DNA of 64,000 bases, taken from NCBI RefSeq assembly GCF_001613045.1, contig NZ_BDBP01000040.1, positions 21,882 to 85,881 on the forward strand. The letters run 5' to 3'. Positions within the stretch are counted from its first letter, which is position 1. Every line of letters begins with the position of its first letter. Positions 22,239 through 29,968 of the stretch are shown in pieces. The notes under the pieces were generated by a model. The model ran no database searches. It saw only the letters and a program-made list of their open reading frames with translations, and was not told where the DNA came from. This DNA comes from Nocardia lijiangensis NBRC 108240 (lineage in GTDB: Bacteria; Actinomycetota; Actinomycetes; Mycobacteriales; Mycobacteriaceae). A program made the translations under genes and the position numbers.

Positions 22239-24064
22239 CAGATCGGATCTCCCGTTTCTCGTTGGATGCTGTCGCCGTGCGGTTTACGCGCCGCGGGCAC
22301 TTCCTGTTCCGCATGCTGCGGCCGGTTCCCGCCGAGGCCGGGCAACAGCGAATGGCCGCGGTAGCTGACGAAGGTCTGGATCAGCCCGAGCACGAGTATT
22401 CCCGAGACGACAGCGAAGCCCTTCCAGTAGTCGGTCGGCAGCAGCACACCCGCCGCGCCGCCGACCACCCAGCTCAGCTGGAGCACGGTCTCCGAGCGGC
22501 CGAAGCCGGAGGCGATCGATTCCGGCGGCAGGTCGTCCTGGATCGAGGCGTCCAGCGACACCTTCGCCAGCGCGCTCGCGCCCGCCGCGACCAGCGTGGC
22601 CACCGCCGCGCCGAGCAGGTTGTCGGCGAACACCGCGAATATCGCGACCCCGGTGCACGCGGCGGTGCAGCCGAGCACGATGAGCGAGGGCTTGCCGAGC
22701 GCGATACGGGCGCCGGTGGCGTTGCCGGTGAAGTTGCCGATCGCGGCGGCCACGCCGACCACGCCGAGCATCGCCGCCTGCTGCACCGGACGGTGCTCGG
22801 TCGCCTTGGCCACGAACGCCACGTAGAAGGTGAGGAAACCGGTCAGCACGCGGATGGCGCTGTTGCCCCACAGCCCGGTGACGACGGCGCGGCCGAGCGG
22901 CTGTCTGCGTTTGCGCGCGGGCACCGCCGACTGCGCGCCCTCGCGCAGCACTTCGGTGTGCGCGTCGTCGCCGTGATAGCTCAGGGTCGCGGGCACCTCG
23001 CCCTCCGTCACCTCCACCCACCGCGGGATGCGCAGGCTCAGCGAGGTGCCAGCGCCCGCGATCAGGACGGCGAGCACGAGCGCGCCCGTGGAGCCCGCGA
23101 TGGTCGCGATCAGCGCGGCGACGGTGCCAGCACCGATGGTGCCGCCGACCAGGCCGAAGACGGTGAGCCGGGAATTGGTGCGCACCAGGTCGATATCCGG
23201 TGGTAGCACGCGCGGCGTCACCGCGCTCTTGAGTACCGAGAACGACTTGCTGCCGATCATCATGCACAGTGCAAGCGGATAGAGCGCCCAGGTGTCGAAC
23301 TGCACGATCAGCACCACCGCGAGCACGGCGCGCACGCCGAAAGAGGTCGCCAGCGCCAGCCTGCGGCCGCGCTGCAGCCGGTCGAGCAGCGGGCCGATCA
23401 GCGGCGCGATCACCGCGAACGGCGCGATGGTGATCAAGAGATACAGCGCGACGTTGGACTTGCTCTCCGCCGTCGCGCTGGCGAAGAACAGGGTATTGGC
23501 CAGCGCCACCGCGATCGCGGCGTCGAGCGCGAAGTTCGCCATGGTGGCGTAGGTCAGCGCGGTGAGGCCGGACTTGTCCGCTCCGTCGGCCTTGGCGGCG
23601 CGCTGGAAGGTGGCGATGCCCTTTTCGGTGAGCTCCCTGCCGCGCAGCGCGGCGACCCTGGTGACGGTCAGCTTGCGCGGGGTGCGCTGCTCGCCCGGCG
23701 GCGGGTCCTGCTGCTCGGGTTCGGGCGGCAGGTCCGGCGTCTCGAGACGCTTGGTGTCGGCGGGTTGCTGCGCCGGGGCCTGCGGGAAGACGCGGCGCGG
23801 GGTCTTGCGGGTCGGCTCGTCGGGCGGCCCAGGGCGGGCCGGCTGCCTGCGCGCTTCGGGCTCCGGCGGCGACGACTTGCGCAACGGACCGAGCGGGCCG
23901 CGCTGTGGCGCGTTGCGGCCGGGATTCAGCGGTGGCAGCGGCCTGCGCCGGGACGTCGAGTGGGGCGGGGGATACCGGTCGTAGCCGGGATGCCGTTCGA
24001 TCGGGGCGTCCTCGCCATCCCACGGACCACGCTCGGGACCGGAGGGATCGCGCGGAGTAGTCAC
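22235..24064 (-). CDS. MFS-type membrane transporter with Pro-rich N-terminus (Rv0876c-like)
   Basis: 609 residues. The first 130 are cytoplasmic, rich in Pro, Arg and Glu (RRPLPPLNPGRNAPQRG onward). About 12 membrane helices follow, with the MFS-like loop GPLLDRLQRGRRLALATSFG between helices 2 and 3. A central soluble loop (EVTEGEVPATLSYHGDDAH) divides the two halves. The homologue in M. tuberculosis is Rv0876c, substrate unknown. It is the first gene of a two-gene unit with the DUF2771-like protein. Confidence 0.8.
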   Translation of the reverse strand: MTTPRDPSGPERGPWDGEDAPIERHPGYDRYPPPHSTSRRRPLPPLNPGRNAPQRGPLGPLRKSSPPEPEARRQPARPGPPDEPTRKTPRRVFPQAPAQQPADTKRLETPDLPPEPEQQDPPPGEQRTPRKLTVTRVAALRGRELTEKGIATFQRAAKADGADKSGLTALTYATMANFALDAAIAVALANTLFFASATAESKSNVALYLLITIAPFAVIAPLIGPLLDRLQRGRRLALATSFGVRAVLAVVLIVQFDTWALYPLALCMMIGSKSFSVLKSAVTPRVLPPDIDLVRTNSRLTVFGLVGGTIGAGTVAALIATIAGSTGALVLAVLIAGAGTSLSLRIPRWVEVTEGEVPATLSYHGDDAHTEVLREGAQSAVPARKRRQPLGRAVVTGLWGNSAIRVLTGFLTFYVAFVAKATEHRPVQQAAMLGVVGVAAAIGNFTGNATGARIALGKPSLIVLGCTAACTGVAIFAVFADNLLGAAVATLVAAGASALAKVSLDASIQDDLPPESIASGFGRSETVLQLSWVVGGAAGVLLPTDYWKGFAVVSGILVLGLIQTFVSYRGHSLLPGLGGNRPQHAEQEVPAARKPHGDSIQRETGDPIW

Positions 24065-24151
24065 CCCTCAATTCTGTCGTACAGCGGCGACAGGAACTCA
24101 CCGGCGCTCCACGTTCGGTGCAGAAGTGACGTTCCTCGCGTCCCGCCGGGC

Positions 24152-24925
24152 TCAGGCGGGCACGAAACGGACCTCGAACATGGCAGGCCAGTATTTCCCG
24201 GTGATCAGGAAGCGGTCGGTGCCCGGCAGCTGGGCGATGCCGTTGAGCACGTCGGCGCCGGCGCGCTGTTCGCGAGTGAGCAGTTCGGAGGCGTCGGCGA
24301 CGCCGAGCACGACGCCGGAATCGGGGTCGATGCGCAGGATTCGGTTCGTCGGGTAATCGTTGGCGTAGACAGAACCGTCCGTGGCGCAGTCGAGTTCGTT
24401 CAGGTGCGCGCCCCTGCGGTCCCGCAGCGTGACCGCTCCGGTGGGCGCGAAGGTGCCCGGGTCGCGGAAGGTCAGCGTGTTCGTGCCGTCGCTCATCACC
24501 AGCCTGCCGTCGAAGGCGCACAGTCCCCAGCCCTCGCCCTGGTAGGCGGCCTCGGTCCGGGTTTCGAGGGTGACCGGATCGCGGGCGAAGGCGATGCCGT
24601 CCTGCCAGGTCAGTTGCCACAACGTGTCGCCTGTCCTGGCGATGCCCTCGCCGAAATACGGTTCAGGCAACTCGGCGCGGGCCAGCTCGGCGCCCGTCCG
24701 CAGATCGGTGGCGCGTACGTCGGAGCGGCCGCGCAGTCCGGTGCCTTCGTAGAGGATGTCGCCATCCACGTCGAGACCTTGGGTGAAGGCCTTCGGATCG
24801 TGCGGGCGGACGCCGACGACCTCGATCCGCAGCCGCGGCGGCTCCGGTTCGGCGCCGCCGCAACCGCTCGTCAGAAGCGACCCGACGAGCACACCTATGG
24901 CCAACGCACGCCGATTCAGCTTCAT
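24152..24925 (-). CDS. Glutaminyl-peptide cyclotransferase-like lipoprotein
   Basis: 257 residues. A signal peptide ends in the lipobox LLTSGC (Cys22). The mature part is a beta-propeller of the glutamine cyclotransferase family: DPKAFTQGLDVDGDILYEGTGLRGRSDVR, YFGEGIARTGDTLWQLTWQ, GEGWGLCAFDGRLVMSDGT, LNELDCATDGSVYAND and VLNGIAQLPGTDRFLITGKYWP are all family hallmarks. These plant-type enzymes cyclise N-terminal Gln to pyroglutamate; in bacteria they are exported. It is divergent from the DUF3027 gene with only 17 bp between the start codons. Confidence 0.85.
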   Translation of the reverse strand: MKLNRRALAIGVLVGSLLTSGCGGAEPEPPRLRIEVVGVRPHDPKAFTQGLDVDGDILYEGTGLRGRSDVRATDLRTGAELARAELPEPYFGEGIARTGDTLWQLTWQDGIAFARDPVTLETRTEAAYQGEGWGLCAFDGRLVMSDGTNTLTFRDPGTFAPTGAVTLRDRRGAHLNELDCATDGSVYANDYPTNRILRIDPDSGVVLGVADASELLTREQRAGADVLNGIAQLPGTDRFLITGKYWPAMFEVRFVPA

Positions 24926-24929
24926 ACGG

Positions 24930-24938
24930 CAAAATGTA
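24930..24938. promoter_or_regulatory. Overlapping divergent -10 boxes
   Basis: Minus-strand TACATT (24938-24933) lies seven bases before the ATG at 24925. Plus-strand CAAAAT (24930-24935), a near-consensus -10 box, lies seven bases before the GTG at 24943. The two boxes share three bases, so both genes appear leaderless and their promoters should exclude each other. Confidence 0.45.
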
Positions 24939-24942
24939 GGTC

Positions 24943-26337
24943 GTGAGCGCAGTTTCTGTTTCGGAGCCCGACGTCCGGCCGGTACTCGCCGACGCCGTGG
25001 ACTTGGCCCGCCGTGCGCTCCTGGAGCTGGAGCCTTCGGCAGTCGGCGCGCACCTCGGCGTCAGCGCCGAGGACGAGAGCGCGGCGACCCATCGATTCGA
25101 GGCCACCCTGCCCGGCTATCGCGGTTGGCAGTGGGCCGTGGTCGTGGCGGCGCCGCAGGACGCGGACCACGCGACGGTCAGCGAGTCCGCGCTGTTGCCC
25201 GGCCCGGACGCCCTCGTCGCACCCGACTTCGTGCCGTGGGATCAGCGCATCCGCCCCGGCGACCTGGCCCCCGGCGACCTGCTCGCCCCGCCGCAGGACG
25301 ACCCGCGCCTGGTGCCCGGCTACGTGTCCGGCGGCGATCCCGAGGTCGACGAGACCGCGTTGGAGATCGGCCTCGGCCGCACCAAGGTGCTCAGCGAGGA
25401 CGGCCGCTTCGCGGCCGCCGAACGCTGGTACTCCGAGTACGGCCCCGACACCGAGATGGCCAAGGCCGCCCCCTCGACCTGTGGCAAGTGCGGCTTCTAC
25501 CTGCCGCTGGCGGGCGCCCTGCGCGCCGCCTTCGGCGTCTGCGGCAACGCGATGGGCGCTGACGGTCACGTGGTGCACGTCGAATACGGCTGCGGCGCCC
25601 ACTCCGACGTGGTCGCGCCGACCGGCGGCGGCTCGCCGCTCTACGAGGCGTTCGACGACGCGGCGTTCGACGTGATTTCGCCCGAAGAGCTGGGCAAGTC
25701 CGCGGTTCGGGCCGACCGGGTCTCCGGTGACGAGGCGGGATCGGCGGAATCCGCGGACGCGACGCGGACGGCAGTGGCGGATACCGAAGCCGGAACTCCG
25801 GCCGAGACGGCTGCGATCGCCACCGAGCCGAGCGCGGAAGTCCGCGCCGAGGAGATCGTGACGGCCGATTCGTCGGCCGAGGCCGCGGTCGCCCGCGACG
25901 AGCAAGCAACGATCGAAGATGAGGCCGAGGCTCCGGGCATCGAGCAGGCGGACGCGCAGAGTGCGGCGGTCGCCGAATCCGTCACGGCCGAACCGCATCT
26001 GGACGCGGTCGCCGACGCTTCGGCCGCCGAGTCGGCAGTAGCCGCCGACGCCACGTCCGCCGCAGAGCCGAGCGCAGTCACTGAAACCGCAGCCGATGCA
26101 GCGCCTGTGGCTGAGCCGAGCGCGGTGACCGAAACCGCGGCCGAGTCGAGTGTGGTGAAGTCGGAGGCAGGCGAGGTGCAGCCGTCGGCCTCGGATGACG
26201 ACGCCGCGGCCGAGCCGGATGCCGACGCGCCCGTGAACGGCATTGCCGCCGAGCAAGGTTCGGCGCCCGATGCGCAGGCGCGTGCGGACGAGGATGGACA
26301 ATCGCGGCCGGAGTCCGGGTCATCGCCGCGGAATTGA
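24943..26337 (+). CDS. DUF3027 protein with long acidic Ala/Glu tail (Rv0877-like)
   Basis: 464 residues. The first 245 form the DUF3027 domain: PGYRGWQWAVVVA, FVPWDQRIRPGDLAPGDLL, RWYSEYGPD and a Cys cluster (CGKCGFYLPL ... CGNAM ... YGCGAHSD) that probably binds zinc. The remaining 200 residues are a disordered tail rich in Ala, Glu, Ser and Val with imperfect repeats (ETAADAAPVAEPSAVTETAA). It matches mycobacterial Rv0877 by order and motif; function unknown. Its stop overlaps the start of the sacsin-like gene. Confidence 0.8.
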   Translation: MSAVSVSEPDVRPVLADAVDLARRALLELEPSAVGAHLGVSAEDESAATHRFEATLPGYRGWQWAVVVAAPQDADHATVSESALLPGPDALVAPDFVPWDQRIRPGDLAPGDLLAPPQDDPRLVPGYVSGGDPEVDETALEIGLGRTKVLSEDGRFAAAERWYSEYGPDTEMAKAAPSTCGKCGFYLPLAGALRAAFGVCGNAMGADGHVVHVEYGCGAHSDVVAPTGGGSPLYEAFDDAAFDVISPEELGKSAVRADRVSGDEAGSAESADATRTAVADTEAGTPAETAAIATEPSAEVRAEEIVTADSSAEAAVARDEQATIEDEAEAPGIEQADAQSAAVAESVTAEPHLDAVADASAAESAVAADATSAAEPSAVTETAADAAPVAEPSAVTETAAESSVVKSEAGEVQPSASDDDAAAEPDADAPVNGIAAEQGSAPDAQARADEDGQSRPESGSSPRN

Positions 26338-29216
26338 CCGGCTCGGCCGATCCGTTCGGCACCGAGGGGCTGCGTGCCGCCGTCCTCGCGTCCTGGCGTG
26401 ATTCGCCGACCAGGCTCAGGGAGGACGCCGCCACCGAGGCGGATCTGGTCCGCGCGGGGTACCGCGACCGCCTGCTGACCGAGCTGGCGCAGAACGCCGC
26501 CGACGCCGCGGCCAAGGCGGGTGTTCCGGGCCTGGTCTCGGTGCGGCTGGACGGTCGCACGCTGTCCATCGCGAACACCGGTGCGCCCCTCGACCTTTCG
26601 GGCGTCCACGCCCTCACCGCCCTACGGGCTTCCGGGAAGGCCGAGGCCGCCACCGTCGGCCGTTTCGGCGTCGGCTTCACCGCCGTGCTCGCGGCGAGCG
26701 ACGACATCGAATTCCGCTCCACCACCGGATCTCTGCACTTCTCCCGCACCAGAACTCGGGAGGCGCTGCGCGAGACCGGAATAGCCACGCCGGACGGCGG
26801 TGCCGCGTCGACCTTCCTGGCGCCGGCGCTTCGCTTGGTGTGGCCGGTCGAGGCGCCGCCCGCATCGGGCTTCGATACCGAAGTCGTGTTGCGCCTGCAC
26901 GCCGACGTGGACGCCGACGCTCTGCTCGCCGTAATGCGCGACGAGGCTGCGAACCTGCTTCTGGAACTGCCCGCGCTGCAATCCATTCGGATCGCCGACG
27001 CCGAGTTCACCTCCGCGGTGCGCGAACTCGGCGACGGCCTGCAGGAACTCCGGGTGACCGGGCCGGACGAACACCGCACCTGGTGGCAATTCCGCACACC
27101 GCGCGCGAGATGGCTGCTGCCGGTGCGCAACGGCAAACCCCATGCCGCACCGCACGACGTACTGCGCGCGCCCACCCGTTCCGACGAGGAACTCTCGCTG
27201 CCCGCGCTGCTGATCGCCGACATCCCGATGCAGCCGGACCGCCGCCGCCTGCTGCCCGGCACTCGCGTCACCGAACTGGCTTCGGGCTACGCCGATTTCG
27301 CGCGAGCGCTGCCCCCTGGCGACCGGCTCGTGCTGGTCCCCGCACCGGGTTTCGCCCGCAGCGAGGCCGACGGCCTGCTCCGCGAGGCACTCGTCCGCGA
27401 ACTGCAAACCCACTCGTGGTTGCCGGTGGTCGTCGCCGACGCGGCAGGGCGGCGCACCGAGTCCGATCCGGCGGACGCGGAAACGGCCGGTCTCGCCGAT
27501 GGGCTCGGACACGGCATCGACTCCGACGGTGGCGCGGTACCCACGGCGGTACCGACCCGCGCGAGCGTCTTCCCCTACCTCACACCGGAATTGGCCCACC
27601 TCCTGGACGACGTGGTCGGCCCCCTGGTCATCCCCGGCCTGTCCGGCCGCGCCCACACCGAGGCACTCGCGGTGCTCGACGTACACCGCCTCGGGCTGGC
27701 CAGGCTCGCGGAGCTGTCCGGCGGTGTGGATCGCCCGCCCGCCTGGTGGCGCGACTGGTACGTGGCGCTGGAGCCGTTCGTCGTCGACCCGCTGACCGCC
27801 GAAGAGCTCGGTGCGCTGGCTGTTCCGCTGGCCGACGGCCGGCTGGTGACCGGCCCGCGCACCGTCGTCCTGGACGACATGCTCGAGGTACCCATCCCGC
27901 TGCACTGGGCGCGCCTGGTGCATCCGGAGGCCGCGCACCCGCTGCTGTCGCGGCTCGGCGCCCGCTCGGCGACCGCGGAGGAACTGCTCGCCGATCCGGC
28001 GCTGCACGCGGACCTGACGGACCACCCGGACGATCCCGACCTGATCGACGCGGTGCTGCGCTTGGCCGCGTACGCCGATCCGGATGCGCTGCCGTCCTGG
28101 CTCGGCATGATCGAATTGCCGGACACCACAGGCGAATTGCTCCCGGCCGACGAGCTGCTGTTGCCCGAGGCGCCGCTGTACGCGCTACTGGCCGAGGACG
28201 CGCCGCTCGGCATCGTCGCCAAGGAGGTCGTGGACGAGTACGGCGCGCAGGCGCTGCGGGCCGTGGGCGTCGGCTGGGATTTCGGCGTCGTCGCGGAGTC
28301 CGATCCGACCGGACCCGATCACCATCTGGACGACGAAGAGGCCTGGTGGGAGGGGCTGCCCGAGGAACCGTCCGAGTTCGCCGCCGTCCGCGATCTCGAC
28401 CTGGTCGACGACATCGCCTGGCCGGACGCACTGCACCAGCTGCTGGCCGAGCCGCAGACGAGGCGTCTGCTGGCGGATCCGGACGGCTACACCGCGTGGT
28501 GGCTGCGCAGGCACGCCCGCCTGGACGGCGTGACGCTCGGCCACTACCGCCATCCCCGCGACACCGAATTCACCGGGCTACTACCGGAATTCGCGGTGCC
28601 GGGGCTGAGTGACACCAATCTGGAGGTGCTGCGCAGCGTCCTCGCGAATCCGGAGCAGATCACCACGGACCTGGCCGACGCCCTGCTCGCGGCGCTGGCC
28701 GATCCGGCGAACAACCCTGAGCCGGAAGTCGTTTCGCGGGCACACCGCCACTTGGCCGCCGCGGCATCCCGTTTGGACCTCACCGAGCTGGAGCTGCCGG
28801 AGCGGGTGCGCGCGCTGTCCGGCGCGGCGGTGCCCGCCATAGGCGCGATGGTGCTGGACCTGCCGTGGTTCGGCCTCGTGTTGCCGTCCGATCGCCTCGT
28901 GCTCGGTGATCAGGAGACCGCATCCGGGCTGGCGACGCTGCTCGACCTGCCGCTGGTGTCGGAGTCGGTCACCGCCGAGGTGCTCGGCGCGGGACGACGC
29001 ACCTCCTGGTCCGCCGAACCGCTGGGAGTGGTTCTGCGCCAACTGTTCTCGCTCGCACCGCAGGAGGGCGAGCTGGTGTTGCACGAGGAGGACCTGCGCG
29101 TGCGCCTGTCGGGCGCGGTGGCCGGGACGGTGTCGGTGCCCTGGTGGCGATCGGGAACCGAGACGCACATCCGCATCCCGGTCGCCGTCGACGGAACGCC
29201 GCCCGCGACTTCGTGA
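26334..29216 (+). CDS. Sacsin-like protein with HSP90-type (GHKL) ATPase domain
   Basis: 960 residues. The N-terminal 180 form a GHKL ATPase: LLTELAQNAADAAAKAG (N-box with Glu and Asn), LSIANTGAPLDLSG (G1 box) and ATVGRFGVGFTAVLAASDDIEF (G2 box), as in sacsin and HSP90. The remaining 780 residues are Leu/Asp/Glu-rich with no recognised domain. The TTG start overlaps the TGA of the DUF3027 gene (TTGA), so translation is coupled and the two products probably work together. A chaperone or ATP-dependent remodelling role is inferred only. Confidence 0.8.
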   Translation: MTGSADPFGTEGLRAAVLASWRDSPTRLREDAATEADLVRAGYRDRLLTELAQNAADAAAKAGVPGLVSVRLDGRTLSIANTGAPLDLSGVHALTALRASGKAEAATVGRFGVGFTAVLAASDDIEFRSTTGSLHFSRTRTREALRETGIATPDGGAASTFLAPALRLVWPVEAPPASGFDTEVVLRLHADVDADALLAVMRDEAANLLLELPALQSIRIADAEFTSAVRELGDGLQELRVTGPDEHRTWWQFRTPRARWLLPVRNGKPHAAPHDVLRAPTRSDEELSLPALLIADIPMQPDRRRLLPGTRVTELASGYADFARALPPGDRLVLVPAPGFARSEADGLLREALVRELQTHSWLPVVVADAAGRRTESDPADAETAGLADGLGHGIDSDGGAVPTAVPTRASVFPYLTPELAHLLDDVVGPLVIPGLSGRAHTEALAVLDVHRLGLARLAELSGGVDRPPAWWRDWYVALEPFVVDPLTAEELGALAVPLADGRLVTGPRTVVLDDMLEVPIPLHWARLVHPEAAHPLLSRLGARSATAEELLADPALHADLTDHPDDPDLIDAVLRLAAYADPDALPSWLGMIELPDTTGELLPADELLLPEAPLYALLAEDAPLGIVAKEVVDEYGAQALRAVGVGWDFGVVAESDPTGPDHHLDDEEAWWEGLPEEPSEFAAVRDLDLVDDIAWPDALHQLLAEPQTRRLLADPDGYTAWWLRRHARLDGVTLGHYRHPRDTEFTGLLPEFAVPGLSDTNLEVLRSVLANPEQITTDLADALLAALADPANNPEPEVVSRAHRHLAAAASRLDLTELELPERVRALSGAAVPAIGAMVLDLPWFGLVLPSDRLVLGDQETASGLATLLDLPLVSESVTAEVLGAGRRTSWSAEPLGVVLRQLFSLAPQEGELVLHEEDLRVRLSGAVAGTVSVPWWRSGTETHIRIPVAVDGTPPATS

Positions 29217-29227
29217 GCGGCGGACTC

Positions 29228-29854
29228 CTACTCCGCGTACCCCGCGAGCATCTCGCTCAGCAGATCGAGCTGGACCCGCACCGCCTCGCTGTCGTTGTCG
29301 ACGAGCCAGCGCAGTACGACGCCGTCGATGACGTTGAGCATGAAGCGGCTCAGGGTCTGCACCGGCACCGACCACGAGGTGGACGTGGCGTCGCGCGCGT
29401 GGTCGAGGAGGTCGGCGACCGTGGAGTCGTTGAAGTTGTACTGTTCGCGCGCGATGGCGAGCTTTTTCGGAGTCTGCTCTCCTTCGCGCAACGCATAAGT
29501 TGTTGTTTCGTAGGTGAGCAGTTGTCGTTCCGGCGTGGCTTCGATGTTGAGCCACATCAGTTCGAGCCCGGCGCGCACCAATTTTTGAAGCGCTTCTTTT
29601 CCACTTTCGACGTCTTGCCAAACTGTTTCATTGGCGTCGACGGAATCGCGTAATTCCATCGACAGCGCTTTGACCAGCTCGGTCATCAGCGCGTCCTTAT
29701 TTTCGAAACAGTAATGCACCACACCGAGTGAGACACCGGCTGCTTGAGCGACATCGCGCGTGGTCACGCCCGCGACGCCCTTTTTTTCGGCAAGGCCGAT
29801 AGCGGCCTCGATAAGGTGGGCCCGTCGTTCTTCGACGCTCAATCGGGAGGACAC
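29228..29854 (-). CDS. TetR family transcriptional regulator
   Basis: 208 residues. The N-terminal HTH is clear: IEAAIGLAEKKGVAGVTTRDVAQAAGVSLGVVHYCFENKDALMTELV. The C-terminal ligand domain is unassigned. It is divergent from the ceramidase gene, and the 18-bp palindrome at 29913-29930 lies between them, so it probably represses that gene and itself. The middle of the gene is markedly more A/T-rich at third positions than its neighbours (for example around 29570-29720), suggesting later acquisition. Confidence 0.88.
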   Translation of the reverse strand: MSSRLSVEERRAHLIEAAIGLAEKKGVAGVTTRDVAQAAGVSLGVVHYCFENKDALMTELVKALSMELRDSVDANETVWQDVESGKEALQKLVRAGLELMWLNIEATPERQLLTYETTTYALREGEQTPKKLAIAREQYNFNDSTVADLLDHARDATSTSWSVPVQTLSRFMLNVIDGVVLRWLVDNDSEAVRVQLDLLSEMLAGYAE

Positions 29855-29912
29855 CTCAGCGAGTTAAGCGCCCGCGGAGCGTGCAGTCAATTCGCGGCGC
29901 CGAAAAATCTAG

Positions 29913-29930
29913 ACTGGACGAACGTCCAGT
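29913..29930. promoter_or_regulatory. TetR operator between the regulator and ceramidase genes
   Basis: ACTGGACGAACGTCCAGT, 8-bp perfect arms around AA. The 14-bp core recurs at 16102-16115. Confidence 0.75.
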
Positions 29931-29968
29931 TGTGTGGTTCGCTGCCAAACGGACGAAGGGAGGCACGG

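Noticed and set aside
22284..24620. 778-codon minus-strand frame overlapping the MFS and glutaminyl-cyclase genes
   Set aside because: Out-of-frame shadow, extremely Arg-rich; both real proteins have clear membrane or propeller features.
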